Part shown: positions 26,278-32,517 of the stretch, in pieces
Position numbering within the stretch: position 1 is the first letter of the stretch
How the letters are laid out: every line of letters starts with the position of its first letter
Assembly (NCBI GenBank): GCA_963677755.1
Contig: OY782506.1
Location: forward strand, 992,001 to 1,056,000
Origin: JAIOSF01 sp963677755
GTDB lineage: Bacteria; Campylobacterota; Campylobacteria; Campylobacterales; Arcobacteraceae
Direction: 5' to 3'
Length of the DNA: 64,000 bases
Position numbers and translations under genes: made by a program
Notes under the pieces: model-generated
The model's input: only the letters and a program-made list of their open reading frames with translations
Database searches by the model: none
Told to the model about the DNA's origin: nothing

Positions 26278-26347
26278 GTTTAACGTTTGAGTTGAGAAAT
26301 AAAATTAGCCGCAGGGTAATTTATTTCTCTCCAATGATTTGTTAAAC
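26278..26347 (-). repeat. attC site B (end of cassette 4)
   Basis: 70 bp. Cores GTTTAAC (26278-26284) and GTTAAAC (26341-26347), arms GAGAAATAAAATTA and TAATTTATTTCTC with one unpaired A, and a GCCGCAGGG tip. An unpaired base on one arm is the usual feature that tells IntI which strand to use. The cassette 4/5 junction is between 26284 and 26283. Confidence 0.92.
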
Positions 26348-26348
26348 A

Positions 26349-26651
26349 TTAATTGATACCCCAATTTTTTTTATCCTGAGGCGTTAATGTTGAATAAACA
26401 TCTTGTAAAACACTATTTAATTCTGAACTCACATTACCAAAACTACGGTAATTCGTAAGAATATACCTTCTTACTGTATTTGGATATAACCCTGAATCAT
26501 GAGCATCAGATATAATACCTTTTGCATCATGATAGCTAGTATTTTTTCTAACTTCTTTTAACCTTTGTTCAAAGTGACCAAAAGTCCAATCATCAGTTCT
26601 TTGTTCAAATTCATCTAAAAGTTTTTCTTTATATTGTGCTAGTTTTGCCAT
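26349..26651 (-). CDS. Cassette 4: unknown 100-residue protein
   Basis: A soluble, charged, probably helical protein without signal or membrane segment. I recognise no family. It contains a middle part YHDAKGIISDAHDSGLYPNTVRRYIL that could form a helix-turn-helix, and ends NWGIN. It starts 25 nt inside its cassette behind AAAGGA and stops 1 nt before the attC core at 26347. Cassette proteins are often orphans, so absence of a family is not evidence against expression. Confidence 0.65.
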   Translation of the reverse strand: MAKLAQYKEKLLDEFEQRTDDWTFGHFEQRLKEVRKNTSYHDAKGIISDAHDSGLYPNTVRRYILTNYRSFGNVSSELNSVLQDVYSTLTPQDKKNWGIN

Positions 26652-26670
26652 TGTTACATTTTCCTTTATT

Positions 26671-26740
26671 GTTTAACGGTTGAGTTGAGAAATAAGTTTG
26701 CCCGTAGGGTAACTTATTTCTCTCCAAAGTTTTGTTAGAT
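26671..26740 (-). repeat. attC site C (end of cassette 3)
   Basis: 70 bp. Cores GTTTAAC (26671-26677) and GTTAGAT (26734-26740); arms GAGAAATAAGTT and AACTTATTTCTC pair perfectly over 12 bp; tip CCCGTAGGG. The right-hand core matches the start of cassette 3 at site D. Confidence 0.93.
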
Positions 26741-26749
26741 ACTTTAAAA

Positions 26750-27001
26750 CTATTCGGTAGCTTCATGTGATAAAACTTCAATCTCTCCAGAAATCTTTTG
26801 AATAAGTTCCTTTAAAGCTTCATCACCATTTACATGTGATGCGACATTTTGTCCTTCCCTGAGAAGTACATTTACAGCTTGTATCCTCATCAATGTTTCT
26901 TTTAATTCAGATGTTGTAATCTTTAGAACACCTTCTGGTGAATTCACTTTTATAACGCCTCTTACGCCAACGCCATAATCTTCATAATTTATGTTACTCA
27001 T
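26750..27001 (-). CDS. Cassette 3: unknown 83-residue protein
   Basis: A small acidic protein with no cysteines, no signal and no membrane segment. The N-terminal 30 residues look beta-rich (GVGVRGVIKVNSPEGVLKIT) and the rest helical (SELKETLMRIQAVNVLL, EALKELIQKISGEIEVL). I do not recognise the family. It starts 40 nt inside its cassette behind a good AAGGAG site, which argues that it is translated. Confidence 0.65.
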   Translation of the reverse strand: MSNINYEDYGVGVRGVIKVNSPEGVLKITTSELKETLMRIQAVNVLLREGQNVASHVNGDEALKELIQKISGEIEVLSHEATE

Positions 27002-27035
27002 TTTTATGCTCCTTATACATTATAAAACATTCTTT

Positions 27036-27103
27036 ATCTAACGACTGAATAGAGCGAATAAGTCGCCGCTAGGCTACTTATTCGTTCCTATGTTTTGTTA
27101 GGT
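27036..27103 (-). repeat. attC site D (end of cassette 2)
   Basis: 68 bp, less similar to A-C. Cores ATCTAAC (27036-27042) and GTTAGGT (27097-27103); arms GAGCGAATAAGT and ACTTATTCGTTC (one G-T pair); tip GCCGCTAGGC. The cassette 2 gene stops inside it at 27078. The GTTAGGT core equals the start of cassette 2 at site E. Confidence 0.92.
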
Positions 27104-28502
27104 TTTTAATGTCAATTATAGTTCCTTCTTCTAAAGACAAACATCTTAGTTTACCCATTTTCTGATACAATTTAAACTGTTCAACTGACTTTATTTCAAT
27201 ATTTTTTTCAAGTGAAAAAGTTATTAAAAATCTTTCTTTCTCTTTAACTTCATACTCTTGAAATTTTTCATTAGTAAATCCTATTGTAAATTCAATATTA
27301 TCATCTAACTCGTTAAATAAAACTTCAAAGCTTTTTTCATCATTAACTAACTCAATAGCTTCTATAACTTCTGCAAATATAAAAACTAAATCTGGGTTAA
27401 AGTTTTCAACAATTTGATAAATTGAATTTTTAAAAAATTGTTCACCAGCGAATAAGTTTAATCTTGAAACAATTGGTAAATTATTTCCTTCAAAAGTTTT
27501 AATACCTGTATCAGCATTGAAGTTTATATTAACTATATTTGTATCTTTAAATAAAGTCTTATCTATCGGATTTTTAGCAAAAGGATTATGAAATATAAAT
27601 AATCCATCTGATAAAAACTCTGGATTATTTGAAGATACAATTTGAGGTTTAAAATGAGGTGGTTCTGTATCATGTCTCATACACAAGACTGTATTTAAAT
27701 TTAAATTAGATTTACTTTGTGAAATTGATAATGATGTTAATTTTCCTAAAGTCACGGTAGAACTAAAAATTACAGCTGATATATGTTTCATTTTTTCATT
27801 TAAAAATAATCCAATAGGTATATCAGATGTACTATTTGGTTTTCTAATATTTTCTTTCTTGGTATATTTATCATTTAAATTATCATAATATAATCCATAA
27901 AGTAATGCAAACATGGCATAATAAAAGTTGTTACCATAATTAATTTGTTCATAGCCACTTAAAGCTATTAAATATGGAGCAGTTATATCATAGTCTTCAT
28001 CTTCTGAATAACCTTTGTGATATTTTCCTTTTTTTGAATATCCCGTATATTTTTCACTTTTTGATAAAATTGCATTTGAATACCTTACAATTGATTCTTT
28101 TAAATTTTCATCAAAGTTTTCTTGCATATGTACGGGTTCTATCATAGATATAATATCGTCTAAAGTTCTTTGTTCTTCTTGTGAGCCATCTTGCTTTATG
28201 TTTGCGACAACTGCTTCCACATAAATTTTTTGTGGTTTATTTATAATAAAGTCAGGTCTGTTTTTTGTAAAATCTATTTCAAATCCAGCTTCTTTAAATA
28301 CGGCAAACAAATAAAATTCCCAAAATGATGAATGAAATGTTGTTTGAAATTCTTTAACAATTTTATTATCTCTATCTTCAAACCCATCAATCCAGTCTTT
28401 TAAAATATCATGTTCTCCAGTTAAGAATAAATTATTTTTAATAGTTTCATATTTAGGATGTAATTTTTCTTTTTCTGTAGTTATTGAAAATAAATCTATC
28501 AT
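27078..28502 (-). CDS. Cassette 2: large protein with a possible PD-(D/E)XK nuclease-like N-terminus
   Basis: 474 residues, unusually large for a cassette. Residues 55-105 contain SSFWEFYLFAVFKEAGFEID, then RPDFIIN (Asp84) and KIYVEAVVA (Glu96). The order helix-Glu, strand-PD, strand-E resembles the core of PD-(D/E)XK nucleases, although the usual lysine after the second acidic residue is not in place. The remaining 370 residues have no motif I know and no membrane segment. A defence-type or nuclease role is a hypothesis only. It starts 28 nt inside its cassette behind AAAGG. Confidence 0.55.
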   Translation of the reverse strand: MIDLFSITTEKEKLHPKYETIKNNLFLTGEHDILKDWIDGFEDRDNKIVKEFQTTFHSSFWEFYLFAVFKEAGFEIDFTKNRPDFIINKPQKIYVEAVVANIKQDGSQEEQRTLDDIISMIEPVHMQENFDENLKESIVRYSNAILSKSEKYTGYSKKGKYHKGYSEDEDYDITAPYLIALSGYEQINYGNNFYYAMFALLYGLYYDNLNDKYTKKENIRKPNSTSDIPIGLFLNEKMKHISAVIFSSTVTLGKLTSLSISQSKSNLNLNTVLCMRHDTEPPHFKPQIVSSNNPEFLSDGLFIFHNPFAKNPIDKTLFKDTNIVNINFNADTGIKTFEGNNLPIVSRLNLFAGEQFFKNSIYQIVENFNPDLVFIFAEVIEAIELVNDEKSFEVLFNELDDNIEFTIGFTNEKFQEYEVKEKERFLITFSLEKNIEIKSVEQFKLYQKMGKLRCLSLEEGTIIDIKNLTKHRNE

Positions 28503-28524
28503 TTTTATGCCTTTATGTTTGTGA

Positions 28525-28655
28525 ACCTAACGCCTAAAGCAAAAAACAAGGGGATATTTTACTTGGATGTTTGCTTTGTCTTTTTGGTTGCTTTACAAAA
28601 TAAAACTTTAAATTATCGCAAGTATACCCTTGTTTTTTTCGGTGTATTGTTATCA
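28525..28655 (-). repeat. attC site E (end of cassette 1), long VCR-like form
   Basis: About 131 bp, nearly twice the others. Cores ACCTAAC (28525-28531) and GTTATCA (28649-28655, off consensus); a 12-bp perfect inner stem AAAAAACAAGGG/CCCTTGTTTTTT; long unpaired centre. The GTTATCA core is repeated exactly, in the expected orientation, at the start of cassette 1 (29324-29330), which supports the assignment despite the non-consensus base. Confidence 0.8.
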
Positions 28656-28659
28656 TATC

Positions 28660-28986
28660 TTAATATTCAAATATCTCCGTAAGCATTTTTGATATTTCTT
28701 TTGATTTATTTTTTTCTACTGTACCAATTTTTTTAACTACTCTAGTTTTATCAACTGCTCTGATTTGGTCTAATAATACTAAACCATTTTTATCTTCAAA
28801 TTCTATTTTTGGTCTAAAAATAAAATTAAACCCTTTGCTTGTCATTGGAGCAATAATAATTGTTTTTAAAACATTCATTTCATTTGGTGATATTATAATA
28901 CAAGGTCTAGTTTTTTGAATTTCTGAACCAACAGTTGGATTTAATTTTACTAAAACTATATCAAATCTATTTATTTCATCTACCAT
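28660..28986 (-). CDS. mazF: Cassette 1: MazF/PemK-family mRNA interferase toxin
   Basis: 108 residues. INRFDIVLVKLNPTVGSEIQKTRPCIIISPN is the N-terminal beta-barrel of MazF with the catalytic arginine in KTRP, and VLLDQIRAVDKTRVV is the second conserved block. It cleaves mRNA at short motifs when free and is neutralised by the upstream antitoxin, whose stop overlaps its start by 7 nt. It sits in the first cassette, closest to the integrase. Confidence 0.92.
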   Translation of the reverse strand: MVDEINRFDIVLVKLNPTVGSEIQKTRPCIIISPNEMNVLKTIIIAPMTSKGFNFIFRPKIEFEDKNGLVLLDQIRAVDKTRVVKKIGTVEKNKSKEISKMLTEIFEY

Positions 28987-29240
28987 TGATAATCTTCTAA
29001 ATCATTATCATTTAATAACTCATCAATTATAGCTTCGTCTTCAATATTTTTATTTTGTAATAAAATATTTTCAATGTTATCTTTCCAATTTTCTCTTCTT
29101 GAAGTTAAAATTGGTTTTAACAATAATCCATTTTCAACAACTTCTAAATCAATTTGAACATTTTCAAGATGTGCTTGTGCAATTAATGGCTTTGGTATTC
29201 TTATACCTTGTGAATTTCCTATTCTTGTTAACATTGTCAT
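28980..29240 (-). CDS. mazE: Cassette 1: MazE/AbrB-type antitoxin
   Basis: 86 residues: an N-terminal SpoVT/AbrB DNA-binding beta-hairpin domain (LTRIGNSQGIRIPKPLIAQA) and an acidic C-terminal tail (NKNIEDEAIIDELLNDNDLE) of the kind that wraps around MazF. It should bind its own promoter; a dyad overlaps the -10 box at 29272-29296. The start at 29240 has a GGAG site, 89 nt from the cassette edge, leaving room for a promoter. Confidence 0.9.
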   Translation of the reverse strand: MTMLTRIGNSQGIRIPKPLIAQAHLENVQIDLEVVENGLLLKPILTSRRENWKDNIENILLQNKNIEDEAIIDELLNDNDLEDYQW

Positions 29241-29271
29241 TTAATACTCCAATATAATTCATTTATATAGT

Positions 29272-29301
29272 AATTATATTGTAATAACATATAATTGTCA
29301 A
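29272..29301 (-). promoter_or_regulatory. mazEF promoter with overlapping operator dyad
   Basis: On the minus strand TTGACA (29301-29296) and TATAAT (29278-29273) are separated by 17 nt: a perfect sigma-70 promoter. AATTATAT (29272-29279) and ATATAATT (29289-29296) form a perfect inverted repeat across the spacer and -10 box, a likely MazE-MazF autoregulation site. This makes cassette 1 independent of Pc. Confidence 0.8.
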
Positions 29302-29323
29302 GACTTTTAAAATTTATTTCTTA

Positions 29324-29374
29324 TGATAACTCTTTATTGAACATACATTATATATAAAACAGCCTGAAAATCAA
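29324..29374 (-). promoter_or_regulatory. Putative attI junction and cassette promoter Pc
   Basis: The minus-strand core G^TTATCA (29330-29324) joins the integrase-side DNA to cassette 1. Just upstream (minus strand) TTGATT (29374-29369) and TATAAT (29352-29347), 16 nt apart, form a promoter aimed at the cassettes. The stretch 29331-29621 between here and intI also holds the palindrome at 29418-29437; I see no other gene in it. Confidence 0.65.
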
Positions 29375-29417
29375 CAAATAACATACATAAAAAATGTCGT
29401 ATATCAAAATAACGACA

Positions 29418-29437
29418 AACACCTTAAATAAGGTGTT
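29418..29437. promoter_or_regulatory. Perfect palindrome between Pc and intI
   Basis: AACACCTTA and TAAGGTGTT face each other with a 2-nt centre. It lies in the intergenic region from which both intI and Pc would be controlled. A repressor site or part of attI is possible; a terminator is unlikely because no T-run follows directly. Confidence 0.5.
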
Positions 29438-29621
29438 CTTGCATATTTAACTATAAAAAATATTGCAATATGTCATATTTTTTAAATATATTTTAAGTTT
29501 ACGATATAGTTTTCATGTATGTTTATTATCGATATTTCGATGATAATAGTACATTATGTATGTATATTATGACAATATCGTAATAAACCTGCATTTTGTT
29601 AAATTGATTTGGAGGTGTGTT

Positions 29622-30584
29622 ATGGGTAAAAAATTATTAGAAATTATGGCTGATAAAATTAGATTTAAACACTATAGTATTAGTACAGAAAAAACTTATG
29701 TGCATTGGGCTAAGCGATATATACTTTTTCACAATAAACGACATCCAAAAGATATGGGAAAAATTGAGATAGAACAGTTCTTAACTCATCTGGCCACTAA
29801 GTTAAATGTATCTCCAACCACTCAAAATCAAGCGTTCAATGCAATATTATTTTTGTATGAGCAAGTTTTAAACATATCGTTAAAAGATCAGAATATTCAA
29901 GCTTTAAGAGCACAAGAGAGAAAACATATTCCAGTAGTGCTTACAATAGATGAAGTAAAAAGTATTATATTAAATATGTCAGGTATTTACCAACTGATGG
30001 TTAAGCTTATGTATGGTTGTGGTTTAAGGATGAAAGAAGTACAAAATATTCGTATAAAAGACATTGACTTTGGATTTGATAAAATCTATATTTGGGATAG
30101 TAAATCTTTAAAAGACAGAACTTTACCACTTCCTTTGAAAATAAAGGAAGAACTCAAAATTCAAGTACAAAAAGTAAAAGAGCTACACCAAAAAGATTTA
30201 AACGATGGCTATGGTAGTGTATATATACCTTATGCATTAGAGCGAAAATTCCCCAAGGCTAAATATGAGACTAAATGGCAGTATATTTTTCCTATGGATA
30301 AAATCTCCACAGACCCAAGAAGTGGTGAGCAAAGACGGCATCATATTTTAGATGTAACTTTAAGTAGAAATATAAAAAATGCAGTTACAAAATCTAATAT
30401 AGATAAAAGAGTAACAGCTCATATATTTAGACACTCTTATGCTACACATTTATTACAGAATGGTACAGATATAAGAAGCATACAAGAGTTATTAGGACAT
30501 AAATCTATCGAAACTACGATGATTTATACACATGTTGTTAAGGAGTTAAACAAAGGCGATATAAAATCACCTTTAGACTTTTAA
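29622..30584 (+). CDS. intI: Integron integrase (tyrosine recombinase, IntI family)
   Basis: 320 residues from ATG 29622, which has GGAGG 6 nt upstream; longer in-frame starts lack a site. Catalytic residues: Arg136 (YGCGLRMKE), His267 and Arg270 (HIFRHSYATHLL), His293 (LGHKSIETT) and Tyr302 (MIYTHV), with a lysine near 161-164. Residues about 187-225 (LHQKDLNDGYGSVYIPYALE, then KWQYIFP) form the extra patch found in IntI but not in XerC/XerD, which binds the extrahelical bases of attC. The DPRSGEQRRHH block and the ending SPLDF are also IntI-typical. It should excise and insert the cassettes to its left. Confidence 0.95.
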   Translation: MGKKLLEIMADKIRFKHYSISTEKTYVHWAKRYILFHNKRHPKDMGKIEIEQFLTHLATKLNVSPTTQNQAFNAILFLYEQVLNISLKDQNIQALRAQERKHIPVVLTIDEVKSIILNMSGIYQLMVKLMYGCGLRMKEVQNIRIKDIDFGFDKIYIWDSKSLKDRTLPLPLKIKEELKIQVQKVKELHQKDLNDGYGSVYIPYALERKFPKAKYETKWQYIFPMDKISTDPRSGEQRRHHILDVTLSRNIKNAVTKSNIDKRVTAHIFRHSYATHLLQNGTDIRSIQELLGHKSIETTMIYTHVVKELNKGDIKSPLDF

Positions 30585-30607
30585 GATACTAAAAGTATCT
30601 TTTATTC
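30583..30607. terminator. Bidirectional terminator between intI and ubiD
   Basis: AAGATACT (30583-30590) and AGTATCTT (30594-30601) around AAA, overlapping the intI stop codon. A short T-rich run follows on the plus strand. It could end both convergent genes. Confidence 0.6.
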
Positions 30608-32422
30608 CTCTACAATACCCCAATACTTAATAAACTCATCATCCACATCTATAATCTTTCTCTTTCTTAAATCTTCTATGACTGATGTAGTACAAACAAC
30701 ATCATCTGGCCATCTTCGCTGGAAGTTATCATGAGAGTTTTTGTTTGTAGCATCTATACTTATAGTATGCCCATCTATATAGATATCTCTATTGCTATCT
30801 ATATTGTTTACAACTCTCCATACTAACATATAAGGGTTATCTAAAGTGTTGTTTTTCTCATCTACGATTGCTAATATTTTGATATGTGAGAATAGAGGTT
30901 TTAGCTCATCTATAAGGTACTTTTGACTTCTGTTTTTCTCTACACTTATTACTACTATTGGATTTTTGGTATCAGTAAAGTATTGTTTTAAACCTTTGAT
31001 ATCAGCAGATATATTTTGCATCTTTTCTAAAAGTAGGGTATCTTCTAAAACTTCAATACCAAGTTCACTTATCTCATCACCTGTACAATCAATCCCAAGC
31101 TTTCCACCAACTGCAAATTTTGGACTACTATGGTCAAGTGCATCAACTACACCTTTTGTGATAAGTAACTCTTGGGCATCTACTCTATTTAAGATATATG
31201 GAATTATCTCATCACTAGATAACTCTGGTGCATCTTGATTTACAAAAATTGCGTGTTTTACAAAACTCATCTGACCTACACCCCAAAATGCGTGCATAAT
31301 TTGACTTGCATGACCTGGGTAGGCTGTTTTTATTTTTCCTAAGATTAGATTGTGAAATACACCATTTTCAGGCATATAATAGTCAATCAAATCAGGTGCT
31401 GTAGTTTGAAGTAGTGGCAGGAATATTCTCTCTGTTGCATGACCCATATATTTATCTTCTAAAAGAGGTTTCCCTACAACTGTTGCTGCAAATACTGGAT
31501 TTTTCTTAGATGTGATAGCAGTTACTTCTAAAAATGGATACTCCTCTTCTAAAGTATAATATCCAGTATGATCTCCAAATGGTCCTTCGATTCTCATATT
31601 TTCAACATCTACAAAACCTTCTATTACAAAGTCCACATCGTGTGGTACATAGATATCATTAGTGATAGATTTTACAAGTCTTGCATTCTCTTTTTTTACA
31701 AAACCATACAACATAAGCTCAAATACACCTATAGGAAGTGGAGCTTGTCCACACCAAATATACATAGGGTCTCCACCAATTCCTATACTTACAGGCATTT
31801 TTTTACCAGCTTTTTTGTACTCATGGAAGAAATGATTGCTATCTTTGTGTATTTGCCAATGCATCCCTAAAGTGTGGTCATCATACACTTGTAGTCTATA
31901 CATCCCTACATTGTGCATCTTCCCATCTAAAGAGGTTGTATAAACTTGCCCCATAGTGATAAAAGGACCACCATCTTGTTCCCAAGTTGTAAGGATTGGT
32001 AGGTCACTAAGTTTTGCATCAGCACCTTTTTTTATAATCTGTTGACATTCACCTTTAGAACTCAACCGTTTTGGAAATACCGATTTAAGATTAAAAAGTT
32101 GCCCAAACATAGATAGTTTATCCATAAAACCACTTGGTGGCTTCATCTTTAATAAACTTTGAATCTCTTTTGCAATAGTATCTCCATCACCTATAAAAAG
32201 CTCAACTGCTTTTTCATTACAAAAAACATTCATCAAAACAGGTGTCGAGAACTCTTGATGATTTTTTTTATCTATAGGATTTGTAAAAAGTAGGGCACAA
32301 CTGTCCTCTTTTTTAACCTCAATATAGGCAATATGTGGAATCTCTAAGTATATATCAAGAGGTTCATCAATAACTTTTAGCAAATTGTGTTGTTTTAGTT
32401 GTTTTATTATTTTATCTTCCAT
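30602..32422 (-). CDS. ubiD: UbiD-family decarboxylase (menaquinone or ubiquinone pathway)
   Basis: 606 residues of the prenylated-FMN-dependent UbiD fold. Recognisable blocks are ITMGQVYTTS...GMYRLQVYD, HWQIHKDSNHFFHEY, IGGDPMYIWCGQAPLPIG and the substrate-site segment EGPFGDHTGYYTLEEEYPF, with the catalytic Glu-rich region. The protein is longer than E. coli UbiD (about 500), as in other Campylobacterota, where it is annotated as a menaquinone-biosynthesis decarboxylase in the futalosine route. It converges on intI; the terminator lies in the 17-nt gap. Confidence 0.88.
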   Translation of the reverse strand: MEDKIIKQLKQHNLLKVIDEPLDIYLEIPHIAYIEVKKEDSCALLFTNPIDKKNHQEFSTPVLMNVFCNEKAVELFIGDGDTIAKEIQSLLKMKPPSGFMDKLSMFGQLFNLKSVFPKRLSSKGECQQIIKKGADAKLSDLPILTTWEQDGGPFITMGQVYTTSLDGKMHNVGMYRLQVYDDHTLGMHWQIHKDSNHFFHEYKKAGKKMPVSIGIGGDPMYIWCGQAPLPIGVFELMLYGFVKKENARLVKSITNDIYVPHDVDFVIEGFVDVENMRIEGPFGDHTGYYTLEEEYPFLEVTAITSKKNPVFAATVVGKPLLEDKYMGHATERIFLPLLQTTAPDLIDYYMPENGVFHNLILGKIKTAYPGHASQIMHAFWGVGQMSFVKHAIFVNQDAPELSSDEIIPYILNRVDAQELLITKGVVDALDHSSPKFAVGGKLGIDCTGDEISELGIEVLEDTLLLEKMQNISADIKGLKQYFTDTKNPIVVISVEKNRSQKYLIDELKPLFSHIKILAIVDEKNNTLDNPYMLVWRVVNNIDSNRDIYIDGHTISIDATNKNSHDNFQRRWPDDVVCTTSVIEDLRKRKIIDVDDEFIKYWGIVEE

Positions 32423-32517
32423 GAAAATTATTATATCAAAACGAGGTACGAAGTTTCCTGAAAAACAACTATGAGTTTATACCCTTTTTACCTCTTTATA
32501 ACATTTAATGATAAACC

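Larger units (their letters stand above)
25728..30584. mobile_element. Chromosomal integron: intI, attI/Pc region and five gene cassettes
   Basis: An IntI-type recombinase (29622-30584) reads rightwards. To its left are five cassettes whose genes all read leftwards, each followed by an attC-like imperfect palindrome. The cassette limits, taken between G and TT of each core, are 28531-29329, 27042-28530, 26677-27041, 26284-26676 and 25734-26283. In all five, the 7-bp core at the cassette start is the perfect complement of the R'' core of its own attC, as expected of cassettes that were once circular. It lies between the oor operon and ubiD, with no transposase nearby, so it looks chromosomal and sedentary. 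Confidence 0.92.

Noticed and set aside
25728..27103. The palindromes at 25728, 26278, 26671 and 27036 as transcription terminators or REP-type repeats
   Set aside because: They lack T-runs, share core sequences RYYYAAC/GTTRRRY, lie after each cassette gene and match the cassette starts, as attC sites do.
29622..30584. Tyrosine recombinase as XerC/XerD or a phage integrase
   Set aside because: It contains the IntI-specific insertion (GYGSVYIPYALE...KWQYIFP, DPRSGEQRRHH) and stands at the head of a cassette array.
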